From assembly GCA_017309275.1 (NCBI GenBank), contig JAFKLT010000031.1:1-64000 (forward strand): a stretch of DNA of 64,000 bases. The letters run 5' to 3'. Positions within the stretch are counted from its first letter, which is position 1. Each line of letters starts with the position of its first letter. The stretch is from Sphingomonadales bacterium. GTDB lineage: Bacteria > Pseudomonadota > Alphaproteobacteria > Sphingomonadales > Sphingomonadaceae. This document shows positions 16,534-26,166 of the stretch, piece by piece. The notes below the pieces were generated by a model, which worked only from the letters and a program-made list of their open reading frames with translations, did no database searches and was not told the origin of the DNA. Position numbers and translations under genes: made by a program.

Positions 16534-17610
16534 TCAGCCGCATTGCGCGCGGTGCAACAGCTTGTGATCGGCCAGGACCAGCGCCATCATCGCCTCGACC
16601 ACCGGCGCCCCGCGAATGCCGACGCACGGATCGTGGCGGCCCTTGGTGACGATATCGGTCGCCTCGCCCGCGCGGTTGACCGTCGGCACCGGGGTCAGGA
16701 TCGAGCTTGTCGGCTTGAACGCGACGCGCACGACCACCGGCTGCCCCGTCGAAATGCCGCCCGCGATGCCGCCGGCATTGTTCGACAGGAAGTCGGGACG
16801 ATTGCTGCCGTCGCTCGCCGGGCGCATCGGGTCGGCATTCTCCTCGCCGCGCAGCCGCGCCGCGTGAAAGCCCGCGCCGATCTCGACACCCTTGACCGCA
16901 TTGATCCCCATCATCGCGGCGGCAAGGTCGCTGTCGAGCTTCGCATAGATCGGCGCGCCCCAGCCGGCCGGAACGCCGCTCGCCGCGCATTCGATCACCG
17001 CGCCGAGCGAGCTGCCCCATTTGCGCGCGGCGTCCATCATCGCTTCCCAGCGTTGCGCCGCGGCGGGATCGGGACAGAAAAAGGGATTACGATCAATTTC
17101 TTCGAGGTCGAAGTTCGCAGGGTCGATGGCATCGCCGCCGATTTCGGCGACCCATGCATGGATCTGAACCTCCGGGATGATCAGCCGTGCGACGCCGCCC
17201 GCCGCAACGCGCGCGGCGGTCTCGCGCGCGCTCGATCGGCCGCCGCCGCGATAGTCGCGAATGCCGTATTTCGCGTCATAGGCGTAGTCGGCGTGGCCGG
17301 GGCGATACGCCTGCGCGATCTCGCCATAATCCTTCGACCGCTGGTCGACATTGTCGATCATCAGGCTGATCGGCGTACCCGTCGTCTTTCCGTCGAACAC
17401 GCCCGACAGGATGCGCACCTGATCGGGCTCCTGCCGCTGCGTCGTATGGCGCGACTGGCCGGGACGACGCTTGTCGAGATAGGGCTGGATATCGCCTTCG
17501 GACAGCGACAGGCGCGGCGGGCAGCCGTCGACCACTGCGCCAAGCGCCGGGCCATGGCTTTCGCCCCAGGTCGTGAATCGCAGGACGCGTCCGAAGCTGT
17601 TGAAACTCAT
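16534..17610 (-). CDS. aroC: Chorismate synthase
   Basis: A 358-aa FMN-dependent lyase that makes chorismate in the last step of the shikimate pathway. Family signatures are [17 protein letters not shown] near the N-terminus, the [17 protein letters not shown] stretch, the [14 protein letters not shown] block, [13 protein letters not shown], and the C-terminal [21 protein letters not shown] 17610 (MSFNSFGR) is the standard start. It is the last gene of the minus-strand operon that begins at the DnaJ-like gene, 4 bp after the GNAT stop. Confidence 0.97.
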   Translation of the reverse strand: MSFNSFGRVLRFTTWGESHGPALGAVVDGCPPRLSLSEGDIQPYLDKRRPGQSRHTTQRQEPDQVRILSGVFDGKTTGTPISLMIDNVDQRSKDYGEIAQAYRPGHADYAYDAKYGIRDYRGGGRSSARETAARVAAGGVARLIIPEVQIHAWVAEIGGDAIDPANFDLEEIDRNPFFCPDPAAAQRWEAMMDAARKWGSSLGAVIECAASGVPAGWGAPIYAKLDSDLAAAMMGINAVKGVEIGAGFHAARLRGEENADPMRPASDGSNRPDFLSNNAGGIAGGISTGQPVVVRVAFKPTSSILTPVPTVNRAGEATDIVTKGRHDPCVGIRGAPVVEAMMALVLADHKLLHRAQCG

Positions 17611-17614
17611 GACT

Positions 17615-18142
17615 CTACCCCAAGCGGCCAAAGGCGGGTGCGTAATCCGCGCGGCCGCCTTGCGGCCAATCGGCGCCGCTGTCCAGCATCATCGCCATGA
17701 AATGCGGCCCCGCGAAGGGCGAGGCGAAACGCGCGGCCAGATCGGGCGAATAGCCGAAACGCGGATAATAGCCTTCATGGCCCAGCACGAAGCTGATCCG
17801 GACGCCCTGCCCGCGCAACGCATCGAGCCCGGCGCGGATCAACGCGTCGCCGATCCCCTGCCCCTGACGGTCCGGCGCGACCGAAACCGGCGCCAGCCCT
17901 GCGGCGGTCTCGGCGGCACCGTCGGCCTCGACGTCCATACGGCTGAACAGCACATGCCCGACGATCGCGTTGTCGCGTTCGGCAACCAGCGACACCATGA
18001 CGTCGCCATCGGCGTCGATCATTCGCACCAGCTCGGCCTCGCCCTGATGGCCGAACTCGGTCGCCGCAAAGGCGGAGCGGATGACGCCGTCGATCGCTTC
18101 GGCATCCGCCGCCGTCGCCGCGCGAAGGACAATGTCGCTCAT
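17615..18142 (-). CDS. GNAT family N-acetyltransferase
   Basis: A 175-aa acetyltransferase with the acetyl-CoA pyrophosphate loop [17 protein letters not shown], preceded by a GHVLFSRM strand, and the C-terminal YYPRFGYSP typical of the YhbS/COG3153 subgroup. The substrate is unknown. It lies between fabI (27-bp gap) and aroC (4-bp gap), so it is probably cotranscribed with both. Confidence 0.88.
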   Translation of the reverse strand: MSDIVLRAATAADAEAIDGVIRSAFAATEFGHQGEAELVRMIDADGDVMVSLVAERDNAIVGHVLFSRMDVEADGAAETAAGLAPVSVAPDRQGQGIGDALIRAGLDALRGQGVRISFVLGHEGYYPRFGYSPDLAARFASPFAGPHFMAMMLDSGADWPQGGRADYAPAFGRLG

Positions 18143-18169
18143 CCCCTCGCCCCTCGACGAACGCGGGAT

Positions 18170-18997
18170 TCAGGCGAGCGCGATATCCGGGGCATCTTCC
18201 TGCTTCATGCCGACGGTGTGATAGCCTGCGTCGACATGGTGCGTCTCGCCGGTCACACCGCCCGACAGGTCGCTGAGCAGATACAGCGCCGAACCGCCGA
18301 CATCGTCGATCGTAACGTTGCGGCGGAGCGGGGCATTATGCTCGTTCCATTTCAGGATCAGGCGGAAATCGCCGATACCGCTTGCCGCCAGCGTCTTGAT
18401 CGGACCGGCGGAGATGGCGTTCACGCGCACGCCCTGCGGCCCATAATCGTTGGCCAGATATTTGACGCTGGTTTCAAGCGCCGACTTGGCGACGCCCATG
18501 ACGTTATAGTGCGGAATGACCTTTTCGGCGCCATAATAGCTGAGCGTCAGCAACGAGCCGCCGCCGGTTCCCGTCTCGGGGTCGAACGGCGTCATCATCG
18601 CCGCCGCGCGCTTCGAGACCGCGGTAAAGCTGTACACACTGATGTTCATCGTCATCAGGAAGTCGTCGAGCGTCACGTCGGCATAATGGCCGCGGAGCGC
18701 CTCCTTGTTCGTGTATCCGATCGCATGCACCACGAAATCGATCGTCGGCCAGCGGGCGGCCAGCGTCGCGAACGCCGCGTCGAGATTGTCCATATCGGCC
18801 ACATCGCAATCGATAAGGAAATCGCAGCCGAGCTGGTCGGCCAGCGGCTTCACCCGCTTTTCCATCACTTCGCCCTGATAGCTGATGGCAAGCTCGGCGC
18901 CATGCGCATGCAATGCCTTTGCAATACCCCAGGCGAGCGACTTGTCGTTCGCGAGGCCCATGATCAACCCGCGCTTGCCCTTCATCAGACCCGTCAT
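18170..18997 (-). CDS. fabI: Enoyl-ACP reductase (NADH)
   Basis: A 275-aa short-chain dehydrogenase-type enzyme that reduces enoyl-ACP in fatty acid elongation. GLANDKSLAWGIAKAL is the FabI nucleotide-binding loop. The catalytic Tyr-x6-Lys is in IPHYNVMGVAKSALE, preceded by LTLSYYGAEKV, in which the first Tyr is the other active-site Tyr. AISAGPIKTLAASGI completes the substrate-binding region. It overlaps the upstream yihY-type gene by ATGA. Confidence 0.96.
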   Translation of the reverse strand: MTGLMKGKRGLIMGLANDKSLAWGIAKALHAHGAELAISYQGEVMEKRVKPLADQLGCDFLIDCDVADMDNLDAAFATLAARWPTIDFVVHAIGYTNKEALRGHYADVTLDDFLMTMNISVYSFTAVSKRAAAMMTPFDPETGTGGGSLLTLSYYGAEKVIPHYNVMGVAKSALETSVKYLANDYGPQGVRVNAISAGPIKTLAASGIGDFRLILKWNEHNAPLRRNVTIDDVGGSALYLLSDLSGGVTGETHHVDAGYHTVGMKQEDAPDIALA

Positions 18998-20079
18998 TTT
19001 TCTTCTCCGGCCTTTTTGTCTTCGACCATAATGTCGTCCACGCGCCCAATAGCGTCATGTCCCAAATCCTCAACCTCGACGAGCGCCGCGTTGAGTTCTG
19101 CACCCACCACCATACCCAATCCGACGAGGTAGAAAAAGAACAGCGCGACCATCACGCCGGCCAGGCTGCCGTATGTCACGTCGTAACTGAACAGGCTCGC
19201 AAGCAGCGGCGGCAGCGCCAGCGTGACTCCGATCCACCACAGGGTCGTGAACAGCGCGCCCGGCCATTTCGGGCAATTCTTGAGGCGCCGGTACTTGGAC
19301 GGGGTCAGCGAATAAAAGAGCAGATAGATGGCAAGGAACAGGCCCGCGCCCGAAACCACGCGCGAAATCGCGACGGTGCCCGCCGACTGATAGGCGGCGG
19401 GCAAGACGCGGGTGATGAACTGTTCGATTCCGACGATCAGCACCTGCATGCTGAACGACAGGATCATCAACACCACCGCGCCGGTGATGATGCCGATCGA
19501 CAGCAGGCGATAATGAAAGAAACCACGGCTGAAATGCGTGCCATAGGCGCGGCGCAATATGTCGCGCATCGTTTCGATGAAGCTGCCGACCGTCCACAGC
19601 GCGACGAGCGCGCCGATCCACAGGAAAATGCCGGTGCGCGCGCTCATCACCTCGCGAATCGGGCCCGCCAGCGCCTTTGCGACTGTTGGGGGCATCAGCG
19701 AAAAGACCGCCTCGATCGCCGCCTCCCCGCCCGCGCTGCCGCCGAGCAGGCTCAATGCCGCGGCGACCAGGATGAAAAAGGGAAAAAGCGCGATCAGCGC
19801 CAGATAGGCGAGATTTCCGGCGTGGATGAAACCGTCGGTATAGGTGCCGACGACGACGCGGCGCAAAATCTTGAAAGCGCGCGTGCCGGGGCCCAGCGTT
19901 TCGCGGCTGCGGTCGAGGACGCCCTGCGCCCGGGCGCGCAGCTTGACGCGCTTCGCTCGTTCGGCGCGCGCTTCGGGCGAATGCGGCGAGTGACCCTCGG
20001 CAAGATATTCCTGGCCGACTTCTTCGGCCACTTCGCGCTCCAGCGCGGCGACGATCTTTTCCTGTTTGCCCTCAGCCAC
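18994..20079 (-). CDS. YihY/BrkB family inner-membrane protein
   Basis: A 361-aa protein starting at GTG 20079, just 3 bp after the DnaJ-like stop. About 70 charged N-terminal residues precede six hydrophobic segments (AYLALIALFPFFILVAAAL; IFLWIGALVALWTVGSF; the ITGAVVLMILSFSMQVLI region and later ones), and a charged tail follows. The YLALIALFPFF and YGSLAGVMVALFFFY segments are typical of the family, once annotated as ribonuclease BN. A role as an exporter or flippase is debated; I assign none. Confidence 0.88.
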   Translation of the reverse strand: MAEGKQEKIVAALEREVAEEVGQEYLAEGHSPHSPEARAERAKRVKLRARAQGVLDRSRETLGPGTRAFKILRRVVVGTYTDGFIHAGNLAYLALIALFPFFILVAAALSLLGGSAGGEAAIEAVFSLMPPTVAKALAGPIREVMSARTGIFLWIGALVALWTVGSFIETMRDILRRAYGTHFSRGFFHYRLLSIGIITGAVVLMILSFSMQVLIVGIEQFITRVLPAAYQSAGTVAISRVVSGAGLFLAIYLLFYSLTPSKYRRLKNCPKWPGALFTTLWWIGVTLALPPLLASLFSYDVTYGSLAGVMVALFFFYLVGLGMVVGAELNAALVEVEDLGHDAIGRVDDIMVEDKKAGEEK

Positions 20080-20082
20080 GCA

Positions 20083-21030
20083 TCACACACCAAGATCCGC
20101 CCGCACCGCGCGGCCATCGGTCCATGTCTCGACCAGCTTCGAAAGCTCGGCATCCTCGGCCGGCAGGTCGATCATCAGCCTGACGAGCTGGTCGCCACGG
20201 CCCCCGCCCTTCTGGCTGAATCCCTTGCCCTTCAGGCGCATCACCTTGCCCGACGTCGAACCGGCCGGGATCGACAGCATCACCGGCCCATCGACGGTCG
20301 GCACCTTGACCTTTGCGCCGCGGACCGCCTCGTTCAGCGTGACCGGCAGGTCCAGCCGGATATTGTGGCCTTCGCGCGCATAAAAGGGGTGATCCTTGAC
20401 CGTGATCGTGACGATCCCATCGCCATTGCCGCCGGGCCCCGGCTGCCCCTTGCCCGCAAGGCGCATCTGCGTTCCGGTTTCGACGCCGGCGGGCAGCTTC
20501 AGGTCGATCGTCTTGCCGTCGGCCAGCGTGATGCGCTGCATCGCCTGGGTCGCGGCGTCGATGAAGGAAACCGACAGGCGATAGGCGACGTTCGCGCCCT
20601 TGGGCGGCGGCGCGCTGTTGCGGCCGCCGAAGCCGCCGAACGGACCGCCCCCACCGCCACCGCCGCCGCGACCACCGAACAGGCCTTCGAAAATCTCGCC
20701 GAAGTCGGCGCCGTCGCCGCCGAAACCGCCAAAGCCGCCCTGCTGGCCGCGCGGGTCGCCGCGAAAGCCGCCGCCGCCACCGCCGCCAAAACCGAAGGGC
20801 ATGGCGGGATTGCCTTCGCTATCGATCTCGCCGCGATCGAACTGGGCGCGCTTCGTCTTGTCCGACAACAGGTCATACGCCTTGGTCACGTCGGAGAATT
20901 TCTCCGCCGCGTTCGGATTGTCCTTGTTCCGGTCAGGGTGCAATTCCTTGGCAAGCTTGCGGTACGCGGATTTGATCTCCGCTTCGCTTGCGCTCTTGGA
21001 CACGCCGAGGGTGGAATAGGGATCTGCCAT
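20083..21030 (-). CDS. DnaJ-like co-chaperone without zinc finger (CbpA type)
   Basis: A 315-aa protein starting at ATG 21030 with an AGGAG site upstream. Residues 1-68 are a J-domain with the HPD triad in AKELHPDRNKDN, needed to stimulate DnaK ATPase. A long Gly/Phe-rich linker (about residues 73-135) follows, then two DnaJ C-terminal substrate-binding domains (DLKLPAGVETGTQMRLAGKGQ; DLPVTLNEAVRGAKVKVPT; SGKVMRLKGKGF). The four Cys-rich zinc repeats of true DnaJ are absent. It heads the operon continuing to yihY, fabI, GNAT and aroC. Confidence 0.92.
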   Translation of the reverse strand: MADPYSTLGVSKSASEAEIKSAYRKLAKELHPDRNKDNPNAAEKFSDVTKAYDLLSDKTKRAQFDRGEIDSEGNPAMPFGFGGGGGGGFRGDPRGQQGGFGGFGGDGADFGEIFEGLFGGRGGGGGGGGPFGGFGGRNSAPPPKGANVAYRLSVSFIDAATQAMQRITLADGKTIDLKLPAGVETGTQMRLAGKGQPGPGGNGDGIVTITVKDHPFYAREGHNIRLDLPVTLNEAVRGAKVKVPTVDGPVMLSIPAGSTSGKVMRLKGKGFSQKGGGRGDQLVRLMIDLPAEDAELSKLVETWTDGRAVRADLGV

Positions 21031-21215
21031 CTTGCTCCTGTAGCCCGATAAGTGACTGGCCGTGAAGGCCTGATTAGCGCGCGATGTGGTGCCGACCTGG
21101 TGAGCGGTCAAGTCGGATCGCCAAGGTCCGGGTGCCTTCTTCCGCCACTCCGGACCGAATGGGCGTGGCGCGCCTTTCGCTCGACCATCGCCGCGCCGCG
21201 CATTATGACGCCCGC

Positions 21216-21794
21216 ATGAGCAACGATCCCTTCGCCCTTTTCGACGTCTGGTTTGCGGAGGCGCGCGCAAGCGAGCCCAATGACGGCAATGCGATGGCGC
21301 TGGCGACGAGTACGCCCGACGGGCATCCGTCGGTGCGCATGGTGCTGCTGAAGGGACATGGTCCCGACGGCTTCGTCTTCTACACCAACCTCGACAGTCG
21401 CAAGGGCGGCGAACTGGCGGCGAACGCCAATGTCGCCCTGCTCTTCCACTGGAAATCGCTGCGCCGCCAGATTCGTATCGAGGGCAGCGTCGCGCCGGTC
21501 GACGATGCGACCGCCGACGCCTATTTCGCGACGCGCAGCCGCGACAGCCAGCTCGGCGCCTGGGCCAGCGACCAGTCGCGCCCGCTGGACGGACGCGCGA
21601 CGTTCGAGGCCCGCTTCGCGGAAATGCAGGCGCGCTTCCAGGGACAGGACGTGCCGCGCCCGCCGCGCTGGTCGGGCTGGCGCGTCACCCCCGACCGGAT
21701 CGAATTCTGGCAGGACCGCGAACATCGGCTGCACGAGCGCAACGTCTATCAGCGCGACGGCGACGGCTGGACGAAAGGACTTCTCTATCCATGA
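21216..21794 (+). CDS. pdxH: Pyridoxamine 5'-phosphate oxidase
   Basis: A 192-aa FMN enzyme that makes pyridoxal 5'-phosphate from the pyridoxine or pyridoxamine form. Motifs: [10 protein letters not shown] near the FMN site, [48 protein letters not shown], and the C-terminal [16 protein letters not shown]. The start is ATG 21216 (MSNDPFAL). It is divergent from the DnaJ operon (185-bp gap) and overlaps phzF by ATGA. It supplies the PLP used, for example, by SufS. Confidence 0.95.
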   Translation: MSNDPFALFDVWFAEARASEPNDGNAMALATSTPDGHPSVRMVLLKGHGPDGFVFYTNLDSRKGGELAANANVALLFHWKSLRRQIRIEGSVAPVDDATADAYFATRSRDSQLGAWASDQSRPLDGRATFEARFAEMQARFQGQDVPRPPRWSGWRVTPDRIEFWQDREHRLHERNVYQRDGDGWTKGLLYP

Positions 21795-22612
21795 GTGCGC
21801 TCCGCTCGCTTCCGATCACGCGCGTCGACGCCTTCGCCGACCGTCCCTTCACCGGCAATCCGGCGGCGGTCATGCCGCTCGAGGAATGGATGAGCGACGC
21901 GATGCTCCAGGCGATCGCGGCGGAGAACAACCTGTCCGAGACCGCCTTCCTCGTCGCCGACGAGAGCGGCGAGGCCGATTACGAACTGCGCTGGTTCACC
22001 CCGACGGTCGAGGTCGCGCTCTGCGGCCATGCGACGCTCGCGAGCGGGCATGTGCTGCTGTCGGCGGCGCAGTGGCGGAACGAGATGCGCTTTCGCACGC
22101 GCAAGGCGGGCGTCCTCCAGGTGACGCGCGGCGACGAGGACAATGAATATCACATGCTGCTCCCCGCCTATCGCGTCGAGGCGAAGCCGATGCCCGACGC
22201 GCTGCGCGCGATCGGCGGCGCGCCGGTCGAATCGCTGTGGAACGAGGGCGGCTATGCCGTGATCGCCTATCACGACGCCGAGGAGGTCCGCGCCCTCTCC
22301 CCCGACTTCCGCGCGCTGAAGGCCGCCGGCGACATCGCCTATATCGCCACCGCCCCGGGTACCGGCGACCCGTCGGGCGCCGATGTCGTCAGCCGCGTCT
22401 TCGTGCCGGGCGCGGGGATCGACGAGGATCCGGTGACGGGCTCGGCGCATTGCGCGCTCACCCCCTATTGGACCACCCGCCTCGGCCGCGACCGGTTCGC
22501 CGCCTATCAGGCAAGCGCGCGCGGCGGCCATGTCGGGTGCAAGCTCGCCGGCGACCAGGTCGAACTGACCGGCCGGTGCGTCACGACGCTGGTCGGCGAG
22601 TTTCTGCTATAA
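21791..22612 (+). CDS. PhzF family isomerase/epimerase
   Basis: A 273-aa protein with the PhzF fold, a relative of diaminopimelate epimerase. The N-terminal [16 protein letters not shown] and [10 protein letters not shown] (acid-base Glu50) and the C-terminal [13 protein letters not shown] and GGHVGCKL are the defining segments. It is probably a cytosolic isomerase of unknown substrate; no phenazine genes are nearby, so phenazine synthesis is not indicated. It is translationally coupled to pdxH. Confidence 0.92.
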   Translation: MSALRSLPITRVDAFADRPFTGNPAAVMPLEEWMSDAMLQAIAAENNLSETAFLVADESGEADYELRWFTPTVEVALCGHATLASGHVLLSAAQWRNEMRFRTRKAGVLQVTRGDEDNEYHMLLPAYRVEAKPMPDALRAIGGAPVESLWNEGGYAVIAYHDAEEVRALSPDFRALKAAGDIAYIATAPGTGDPSGADVVSRVFVPGAGIDEDPVTGSAHCALTPYWTTRLGRDRFAAYQASARGGHVGCKLAGDQVELTGRCVTTLVGEFLL

Positions 22613-22647
22613 GCTGCACTCGGGCTGTTTGAGGGGGGACGGACACG

Positions 22648-23037
22648 ATGATCCTGCTGGCTTTGTTGGCGATGCGCGGTTTGGGCGGCATCAGCGACCT
22701 CCCTCCCCCCGAACATGAGCTCTACTTCCTGTTCGTTCATGACGAGGAGGAGAAGGATACCGACTGGAAGATCCAGGGGTCGGCGACCACGCCGACCGAA
22801 TGGTCGCGCGACATATTCAACGACATCGTCAAGCAATGCGGCGGCAAGAAGCTGCACAGCGGCCCCTCCGCCGGGAGGCAGATCGCCGTCATGGTCAAGA
22901 GCGGCAAGGACGATCTCGACATCGTTCGCTGCGTAAAGGCCTCGACCTCCGTCCGCTTCGCCGTAAGGATCCAGCATCGCGAATATGGCACTACGAGCTG
23001 GGAAAAATGGCCGTTTCGCGAGCTTTGGGACCGGTGA
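22648..23037 (+). CDS. Hypothetical protein, 129 aa
   Basis: The start is ATG 22648 with a purine-rich GAGGGGGGA ribosome site 8 bases upstream. The short hydrophobic N-terminus could be a weak signal peptide. The mature part is rich in Lys, Asp and Trp, with two Cys (IVKQCGGKK and DIVRCVKA) spaced as if for a disulfide. I recognise no family. It follows phzF by 35 bp on the same strand and converges on the beta-lactamase-fold gene. Confidence 0.6.
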   Translation: MILLALLAMRGLGGISDLPPPEHELYFLFVHDEEEKDTDWKIQGSATTPTEWSRDIFNDIVKQCGGKKLHSGPSAGRQIAVMVKSGKDDLDIVRCVKASTSVRFAVRIQHREYGTTSWEKWPFRELWDR

Positions 23038-23064
23038 CCGCCTAAGCTCCCGGCCCCCGGCCCG

Positions 23065-24222
23065 TCACAACGCGCCCACCAGATCCGCCAGATGCCGCCG
23101 CAGCGCGGGGAATTCATCGTCCGCGGTGATTCCCAGCCGGACGACCGTCACGCGCTGCGATGGCGAGACGATGATATATTGCCCCTGATGCCCGATACAG
23201 GCGAACAGGTCGTTCGGGCCGCGACCGGGCCACAACGCCTCGTCGGCCCCCGCCGGACGCCGCCGGTTCAGCCAGATATGCCCGCCATAGCCCGCGTCGT
23301 TCGGCGACGGCGTCAGCATGAACGTCATCCAGCTTTCGGGAAGCAGCCGCTGCCCGTTCACCACGCCATGATTGCGCAGGAATTCGCCGAACCTGGCATA
23401 GTCGCGCGCGGTCGCGTGCATGATCGACCCGCCGATCATCGTCCCGCGCGCATCGAATTCGGGCGTCAGACTGGTCATGCCCAGCGGCTCGGCGAGCCGG
23501 CCGTGGATGAACTCGCGCATCGCCTCGCGCCGCGCCTCGGGGTTCGGCGACGGGGTCAGCGTATCGGCCATGATGTCGGCCAGGATCACGCTGGTCGCCG
23601 AGCTGTAGTTGAAGACTTCGCCCGGCTGCGCGGCCGCGGGCTTGGCCTCCGCGAAACCCGCCATATCCTCCGCCCCGCCGCCAAAGAGCATCTCGACCGT
23701 GTCGCCCTTCCACACCGGATTGCCGTTTTCGACATGCTCCAGCCCCGACGCCATGTGCAGCAGGTTGCGCAGCGTGATCGCCCCGCGCGGATCGCCGCTA
23801 CGCTCCCACGCGGCGACGGGCGCGGGGCCATCCAGCGACAATTGCCCGTCGGCCACCATGATGCCGGTCAGCACGGCGGTGATGCTCTTCGCCATCGACC
23901 AGCTGATCAGTTTGCTGTCCGGCCCGAATCCCTCGCCATAACGTTCATAGATCGGCTTGCCGTCGCGCAGCACATAGAGCGCGCGCGTCTCGCCGACCGC
24001 GCTCTCGTCGTCGAACAGCGCGTCGGCCTTTGCCTTGATCACCGGGTCGAGCGCCGGAAGCGCGGGCGAGGTATCGACCGCGCGCACATCGTCGAGCGAG
24101 GCGCCGAACCGCGGCCCCGGCGCGGCGGGCGCGATGCTGCCCTGGCCCGACGCATGCGTCAGCGACCAGCCACCGAGCATCACGAGCGCGGCACTTGCCA
24201 GCATGGCTTTTTTCGTGATCAT
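23065..24222 (-). CDS. Class C beta-lactamase-fold serine hydrolase, exported
   Basis: A 385-aa protein starting at ATG 24222 with a signal peptide (hydrophobic residues 7-18). The S-x-x-K nucleophile motif is Ser109-Met-Ala-Lys112. The second motif is Tyr206-Ser-Ser in FNYSSATS, in place of the classical Tyr-x-Asn, and an HQG near residue 345 stands where the K/H-x-G third motif is expected. These features fit S12/EstB-like esterases or peptidases better than a true AmpC. Its start codon overlaps that of the divergent gene at 24221. The substrate is unknown. Confidence 0.88.
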   Translation of the reverse strand: MITKKAMLASAALVMLGGWSLTHASGQGSIAPAAPGPRFGASLDDVRAVDTSPALPALDPVIKAKADALFDDESAVGETRALYVLRDGKPIYERYGEGFGPDSKLISWSMAKSITAVLTGIMVADGQLSLDGPAPVAAWERSGDPRGAITLRNLLHMASGLEHVENGNPVWKGDTVEMLFGGGAEDMAGFAEAKPAAAQPGEVFNYSSATSVILADIMADTLTPSPNPEARREAMREFIHGRLAEPLGMTSLTPEFDARGTMIGGSIMHATARDYARFGEFLRNHGVVNGQRLLPESWMTFMLTPSPNDAGYGGHIWLNRRRPAGADEALWPGRGPNDLFACIGHQGQYIIVSPSQRVTVVRLGITADDEFPALRRHLADLVGAL

Positions 24223-24649
24223 GGGCGGTGTGACTAACACCAACCCGACCGGTCCGGCAACGGCAGACCAGAAACCATCCGCTTCTCCGCCCGAAGTGCC
24301 GCCGCATCTGCGCGGCCGCCCGCGCCGCGACGGCAAGCGTGGCGGCTGCATGCCCTGGGCGATCGGGTTCGGCGTGCTGCTCGCGATTTTCCTGGTCTGG
24401 CAATTCCCGTCGTTCAAGGCACAGGCCGAACTCGGATCGGCCTATGCCGCGCGCGTCGGCTGTTCGTGCCGCTATGTTCAGGGGCGCAGCCTCGAAAGCT
24501 GCCAGACCGATTTCGAACCCGGCATGGAACTCGTGTCGCTCAGCGAGGATCCGGCAACGAAGACCGTCACCGGCAGCGTGCCTTTGCTCGCTTCGCGCAG
24601 CGCCCGTTATGCGGGCGCGAGCGGCTGCCTGATCAATCCGGCGAACTAG
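24221..24649 (+). CDS. Small single-span membrane protein with conserved Cys
   Basis: A 142-aa protein: a Pro/Arg-rich cytoplasmic N-terminus, one membrane helix at about residues 45-61, and an outer domain with Cys81, Cys83, Cys94 and a last Cys near residue 137 that could form disulfides. I recognise no family. ATG 24221 overlaps the divergent start codon at 24222; GTG 24230 is an alternative that would remove this overlap. The 3' end overlaps the convergent 85-aa gene by 17 bp. Confidence 0.65.
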   Translation: MGGVTNTNPTGPATADQKPSASPPEVPPHLRGRPRRDGKRGGCMPWAIGFGVLLAIFLVWQFPSFKAQAELGSAYAARVGCSCRYVQGRSLESCQTDFEPGMELVSLSEDPATKTVTGSVPLLASRSARYAGASGCLINPAN

Positions 24650-24890
24650 GCCCCAGCCGCGCGGCGATCAACGCAAGCGCCGCGGGCGCCCCAAAGACGA
24701 GCAGCCAGACGATCGCTTCCTCGCCCCAGCCATAGCCCGCCGACAGCACGCCGACGAGCAGGTTGCCGACCGATATGATCAGCCACAGGACCAGAAACGC
24801 CCAGGTCGCGCGCGCCTTGTCGCGGATGAGGATGCGGAGCGCGATCAACAGGGCCAGCCCGGCGATCAGCATGACGGTGGTATGCGACAT
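24633..24890 (-). CDS. Small integral membrane protein, 85 aa
   Basis: It starts at ATG 24890 and has three hydrophobic segments (about residues 5-20, 29-50 and 57-76), with a charged loop RDKAR between the first two. Length and composition suit a small inner-membrane protein; the family is not recognised. It lies 55 bp downstream-facing from the LtrA stop on the same strand, and converges on the 24221 gene with a 17-bp overlap of coding sequence. Confidence 0.65.
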   Translation of the reverse strand: MSHTTVMLIAGLALLIALRILIRDKARATWAFLVLWLIISVGNLLVGVLSAGYGWGEEAIVWLLVFGAPAALALIAARLGPSSPD

Positions 24891-24945
24891 GATGCTGTTT
24901 TCTCCCCCCAGATAAACTTATGCGCCTGAATTTATGCGCCCGCCC

Positions 24946-26166
24946 TTATGCGCCGTTGCTCCCCAGCCGGCCGAGCCAGGGCGCCCACCGCTGCCAGCCG
25001 CCATGATAGCTTCCCCACTCCCAGATCGCGGTGAACACCAGCACGGCAAAGGTCGCGATGCCCAGCGTGATCGGCTGCCAGTGACCGAACCAGGCGGCGG
25101 CGCCGACGATGATCAGCAGCACGCACCCGATGATATGCGAAAAGGGCGGCAACGGCCGGTCGGCGGTCGAATGCTTGAAACCCATGTTGCCGATCAGGAA
25201 CAGCAGCGATCCGCCGACCGAGACCGCCAGAAAGCCCGGCTCGATATGGCCGTGGGGATGCATCAGCAGCATCTCGTCGGCGACGGCGGAGACGACCAGC
25301 CCGGCGACGATGGGAATGTGCCAATAGGTATAGGCGCGGCGTGCGAGCACCCCCGCCTCCGCGCTCGCCTCGATCACCTCGCTGCCGCGCCGCGCGCCGG
25401 TGTCGAAATAGAGCCACCAGAGCGCCGCCGACCCGAGGAAACAGGTCGCGAAGGCCAGCCAGTGCGTCCCGTCCTGCGGCAGCGCCGCAAAGGTCGCGCC
25501 CGTGATCAGCACGCCTTCGCCCAGCGAGATGATCACGAACAGCGCGCACCGTTCGGCCATATGCGCCCCGGAAATATCCCAGTCGCCGGCTTTCGACCGG
25601 CCCAGCCCCGGCGTCGGAAAGAACAGCAACGGCCCCGCATAGTCGACCAGCAGCGCCCCCGCCCAGAACAGCATGCGCGTCGCGGGGTCGGCCATCGCGC
25701 CCGCGATCCACAGCGGCAGCGAAAGCAGCGACCAGAAGGTGATGCGCATGAAATTGCGCGCGCGATGCTGATGAATGCCCCAGCTCGCCCAGACGACATA
25801 AAGCGAACGCCCGATCTGCATCGAGCAATAGGCGGCGACGAACAGCCACGCCGTCTTGCCGAAGGCATAGGGAATGGCGCTGGACAGCGCGAGCCCGGCC
25901 AGCATCAGCAGGATCAGCATCAACCGGACATTGGCGCGTTCGGGATCGAGCCAGTTCGCGACCCAGGTGGTATAGATCCACACCCACCACACCGCAAAAA
26001 GCAGCAACAGGGTCTGCAACGCGCCGACCCAGGTCAGATGCTCGAGCAGCGCATGCGACAGCTGCGTGATCGCAAAGACGAACACCAGGTCGAAAAACAG
26101 TTCGATATTGGTCACCGGCGCATGGCCGTGCGCGTCGCGCGTGCGGAACAGATTGTTGCGGATCAC
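24946..26166 (-). CDS. LtrA family membrane protein (low temperature requirement protein A)
   Basis: A 406-aa protein starting at GTG 26166, whose GTGA overlaps the stop of the upstream AraC gene; GAGGGG lies just upstream. About twelve hydrophobic segments are seen, with the family's N-terminal block VTNIELFFDLVFVFAITQLSH and the later GERCALFVIISLGEG-type segment (here AERCALFVIISLGEGVLI). The family was named from Listeria; its molecular role is unknown. Translational coupling to an AraC regulator suggests conditional expression. Confidence 0.92.
   Translation of the reverse strand: MIRNNLFRTRDAHGHAPVTNIELFFDLVFVFAITQLSHALLEHLTWVGALQTLLLLFAVWWVWIYTTWVANWLDPERANVRLMLILLMLAGLALSSAIPYAFGKTAWLFVAAYCSMQIGRSLYVVWASWGIHQHRARNFMRITFWSLLSLPLWIAGAMADPATRMLFWAGALLVDYAGPLLFFPTPGLGRSKAGDWDISGAHMAERCALFVIISLGEGVLITGATFAALPQDGTHWLAFATCFLGSAALWWLYFDTGARRGSEVIEASAEAGVLARRAYTYWHIPIVAGLVVSAVADEMLLMHPHGHIEPGFLAVSVGGSLLFLIGNMGFKHSTADRPLPPFSHIIGCVLLIIVGAAAWFGHWQPITLGIATFAVLVFTAIWEWGSYHGGWQRWAPWLGRLGSNGA

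Noticed and set aside
21791-22612. Phenazine biosynthesis via PhzF
   Set aside because: No other phz gene is near; PhzF-fold proteins are common with unrelated roles.
23065-24222. AmpC-type beta-lactamase resistance gene
   Set aside because: The second motif is Tyr-Ser-Ser and the third HQG, fitting esterase or peptidase relatives rather than a true class C beta-lactamase.
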